Shown: piece after piece, positions 60,300-64,000 of the stretch
Layout: each line of letters begins with the position of its first letter
Position numbering within the stretch: the first letter of the stretch is position 1
Assembly: GCA_011009095.1 (NCBI GenBank)
Contig: VTPC01090925.1
Coordinates: 124,968-188,967, forward strand
Origin: Ignelater luminosus
Taxonomy: Eukaryota > Arthropoda > Insecta > Coleoptera > Elateridae
Length of the DNA: 64,000 nucleotides
Direction: 5' to 3'
The notes under the pieces: model-generated
The model's database searches: none
What the model was told of the DNA's origin: nothing
The model's input: the letters and a program-made list of their open reading frames with translations, nothing else
Program-made: the position numbers and the translations under genes

Positions 60300-63200
60300 A
60301 GGTGAAAGAAATGGCCTGTGTCAGTATTCTTTCAGTATTTATGCTGTCGACTCGTATTGATGCTCATAGCAAATAATATTCCAATAAATTTGTATATTCA
60401 TGGTTTTGCAATCTGTTTCTTTTTTCGTGGTAACTTTAAATTAGTATATTGCAGAATTAGATTGAGTTTTTCTGTTGAAAAGAATAAGAAAGGTGAAATG
60501 ATTCTGAAACAATAATTTCTTACTAAATTTAACTTGAAAGCATTAGTAACCTTGCTGTTTGTATTCAATGCCTCAACTCCTTCCTTATTCTTAGTAACAA
60601 GAGCAATCTTTAAAAGAAAATTCCTTTAGTAAACATCTTACCAGTTCTAATTATATCCAAGTCTTGTATACTAACTTTTGTTGTCATTTTATCAATGTCC
60701 CATAATACAGAAACAATATTGTTATAAATTCGTTTTGAAGTAAGCCTTGCTCCACTCCGCTGTTAGCATCGAATTTGATCGTGCAACGACACGATTTCCC
60801 AAATCAATCTTCTTACAATTGTCATAGAAACATGATTTTTGCAAGCCTGAACAGAAAAGAAACCATCTAACCTAAAGTTCTGCCAACAAGACGAAAAGTG
60901 TTCTAATAAATGTTTAAATTGATAGGACAAGCAGTATACGTGATGTCGCGTTCTGCCGAAAGGACTTTATACGTTCCATCACTAATATTGTTCTTCGGTT
61001 AGGTATCAGCAGCAACTGGTGAGGCTCTCAATTAAAAGCTTTGTGTAACCAATGCAGTCTACTTATATGTAGATTCTGTTGTATGGCCTGTGCGTATTTC
61101 ATAGTGAGTCGAATGATTAACAATTCTAACTTTTCTTTCTGCTCAAAATTAATTATTTCATTTGTGTAACAGACTCGTATGTCGGTGAAAAATTTTTATA
61201 GTACAAATAAATAAACAATACGGAGATAGCTTTTTGAATTAAGAGGATCGCTCTTATATTAAATTAGATGTGTCAAGTACGTTGGTAGACTTTCAGAATG
61301 CTCTAAAGCCGCATTGAAACAATTAATTAGTGGCTTATACGCCAATTTCAAAACGGATCTTTTATCATGTTCTTCCAGATTGATTATTTGGGCGCTATTC
61401 AGTCGCCAAATGATACAAAAGAGAAGAGTAAATAGGTAAAAAACTTGAGATCGAAGAAGGCAACAGTTTTCAGTCTGTTCCGATTGCCCTTCTGCCACAA
61501 TTCTACAGTTATTGCCATGACAATGTGAACGGTATGATTTTCTCAGAATTGTTGAAGGAGTTGGGTATTTGGTTTACTCTCCCATAGTGATCGACCTTGT
61601 AGGAAGAAGGGGAGGTTTGTAAAAGTAAGTAAACTGAAAAATACGTTACCGAATAGATTGTTTGTAAAGTTTTGTTTCAAGGTCAAAATCAAATTATTTA
61701 CAACCTAATATGCCGATTAAACAAAAACTTCTTTGCGGATTTTCAAAGCTCTTGATGCTGAGAGACTTGTAGCGGTCTTTAAGACCGTTACAAAGGTATC
61801 GCAACTATAAGATTTAGGCTGGGTTAAGGGAGTCGTCGTCAAAAACGTCTTGTCCTTTTCATTAAAAATTTTGAGTGTGGTGGTTAGTAACATTTTCTAC
61901 CTATGTCTTTGTCTTTTAATTTTGCATCACAACACCAAGACATTGTTCTTTTTGTGCTTTTTGTAATCGAGATCGTTCATGATCGTAAAAAATTACAGCT
62001 GGGGAACTTGACCCTCGTGATGGAGACAGAAACCTACCCTCTAGGATGCAAAACGGTTTGCCATACTTTTTGTGTTTTAGTTTAGTTCAGAGTTGGGTTT
62101 TCATAAATATATCGAGAGTTGGTTTGGGTTTACGAGACCTTGGTCCTTGATTTAAGGAACCGTTTGAGGCTCATCAAGGAAAGGAATACATTTATTAGGT
62201 TTTGATACTGATCAGCTCTTGGAAGCTTCATTGCAAATGAATGTGTTTAGTAAGTTTTCTTACGACACAACGGACGACATGTGCGATCAATGTAGAATGG
62301 ACTTTTCATTTGCTGCCATTAACATCTTTTTGGCAGCCTTAGACAGAACTGTTCAAGGATTGTTTCTTTTTAATAATTAAGTTTATAATTATATGAATAA
62401 AAATTTTGGTTTATTTTAGGCTCCAAAAGTTTCTTAATTACAAAGATCATATACCCTCCATATAAGAAGAGTGACTTGGTAGATCGAACGTATTCTTCAA
62501 TGTGAAACTTTTTGCAATGCGTTTTGATTTATTGCCCATATTCTTTACCTAAAGGCACAACTAGTTACATTTAGATGAGTATCTATGAGTTTATAACAAT
62601 CTGCAGAATCTAATTATAAACTTCCAAAATAAATATTTGTGGGTCAAATAAATAATAATTGATCTAGAATAGGTAAGAAAATCTTCAGAAAATCGAAAAC
62701 ATAAATATAAAATTTTGTCCTGCTCGATATGGAATGACTAAAATTGCTTGATCATTAACAAAAGTAAGAGATTTTGGCTACGCAGTTGCCTCAAAAGATG
62801 CGTAGATTTTTTTGCGAAAGATTGATTTAAGTCCTATATAAAAGCTTGTAGATAAAATTTAAATCTATTGTTTACCATATAAATACTACCAGAAAAGTCA
62901 ATGTATCTCATTCTCCCGTTGAAGTCGGGCTGCTTTAAGAGTTTGAAAGCTGTTTTCCACCTAAGAACGAGAATTTTAGAATAAGTGAAGGCATTACTGA
63001 TGAGATAAGAGGAAATCAGATCCGTTGGAATTGGTGTTCCGGTATTCACCTATTCCATGGAGAATGATTACGGAAAACCTGGAAATTCAAACACCTGGCC
63101 TTCAAGCACATAGTAGCACTGGGACTTGGTAACACAAATACATATCGATTTAATTATTGAAGAAGAAAGATTGAAAAAATAATCGTGGTTTTATTAGAAC

Positions 63201-64000
63201 AAACATTTTATTTAGTTAACATGAAAAGGGTGTAATTCTTAAAGATCAAAATTTTATTGTACAGATTTGCTTGTGTAACAAAAAAAATCTTATGTTCAAC
63301 TATGCATCAACAGAGCTAAGTAATTTACCATTGTATAATATTTCTTATTTATGTTCAGTACGATAATAATAGCATAAACATAAAATAAACAAAAAAACCC
63401 CGTCAAGATTTTCAGTGAATACGAAATAAATTTATTGCGTACAAGAAGGATATTACGCAAAAGAAAATCTCAACATCTAATAAAAATAGCGTGCATTGCA
63501 AAGAGAAAGCATTAAATTTTAATGGTTTATCTCTCGTAAATGGTTCCTGTTTACTACTTAAGGGTGCGTTTAAATATTTCGTTTTAAATGTTCTGTCTGG
63601 AAGCTTTTATAGCATTGCGTTTTAAAGGTAATAAAGTTTGAAAATTGCTCCGGATTACTTGAGTACTCTCTTGGAATAGTCTAATCACAGGTAAATAAAT
63701 AGTTATATAAACACTTTTCAAATTGATATCCCCTTTAAAAACATTTTATATCTTATAAGAATACTAAAATGATCAAAATAAAAATTTTCGATTGTTATTC
63801 TATTCTATTTAACTTTGGCGATTAAATAAAAATCCCAGACAGCCCTTTCACGAAATATACGCTCTTTTTCATTTTTGCTATTAAAGCTCGTTTTAAAACG
63901 TTTACAGCTGTATTAGAATTAACCCCCGAACAAGTAATTTTAACATTTTAGGTTATCAATAAACAGCAGAAAGTAAAACCCTAACAATGCGAATGAAAAA
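60300..64000. other. AT-rich stretch to window end, nothing assigned
   Basis: Small frames (60318-60515, 61259-61498, 61903-62085, 62834-63049) have no known motifs. Part of 60.3-61.5 kb could be the N-terminal side of the third piggyBac fragment, but I could not match any block. Confidence 0.45.

Noticed and set aside
1-64000. tRNA, rRNA or CRISPR features
   Set aside because: No box-B-like TTCGAAT/C context with a cloverleaf, no rRNA-like block and no regularly spaced direct repeats were seen by eye; a tRNAscan run would be needed to be sure.

Overview
This is an AT-rich eukaryotic window, most likely from an insect. The evidence is its low GC, the near absence of long open frames, one spliced exon with textbook GT-AG borders, and a dense layer of decayed transposable elements of the types common in insect genomes. 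No bacterial, plastid or complete viral gene set is present. No complete intact gene is contained in the window.

The only host gene part I can call with confidence is one internal exon on the minus strand (6271-6417). It encodes 49 residues of a PTB/PID phosphotyrosine-binding domain most like that of SH2D5-type adaptors. The other exons of that gene are either outside the window or too diverged or short to see. A few GC-richer islands (about 10.88-11.12 kb, 14.03-14.1 kb, 26.2-26.35 kb, 46.73-47.4 kb) could be untranslated exons or control regions, but this is not shown.

The rest is an element graveyard. From left to right: a Ty3/gypsy element with an assembly gap in it (2.05-4.74 kb, +); a nearly full-length but broken RTE-like LINE (15.58-18.21 kb, +); a gypsy integrase fragment (18.28-18.74 kb, +); a GC-rich Jockey-type LINE 3' half (19.89-21.12 kb, +); a possible env-like remnant (27.15-27.85 kb, +); a Penelope-like reverse transcriptase fragment (32.64-33.04 kb, +); a 2.4 kb piggyBac copy between TTAA sites (33.12-35.53 kb, -); a mariner-type transposase (35.69-36.49 kb, -); a second LINE type with a large internal deletion (37.08-38.21 kb, +); a decayed array of about 100-bp repeats (42.0-42.5 kb); a Tc1-like fragment (43.15-43.56 kb, +); a second piggyBac lineage ending at TTAA (44.36-45.46 kb, +); and a gypsy copy with flanking LTR-like repeats and internal deletions (54.24-57.04 kb, -). 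A third piggyBac-type fragment lies at 59.53-60.26 kb (-).

The most interesting object is at 49001-52939. It is a complete 3.9 kb DNA-transposon-like unit with 30-bp terminal inverted repeats that differ at one position, a TAAA target duplication, and many subterminal copies of a CCACGTAACTCC-like motif in both arms. It carries one large gene in four pieces, broken by two in-frame TAG codons and two frameshifts. The protein matches the widespread, usually uncharacterised insect family that carries the DUF7869 domain. The unit therefore supports the reading that this family is a cut-and-paste transposase, with candidate acidic catalytic residues visible.
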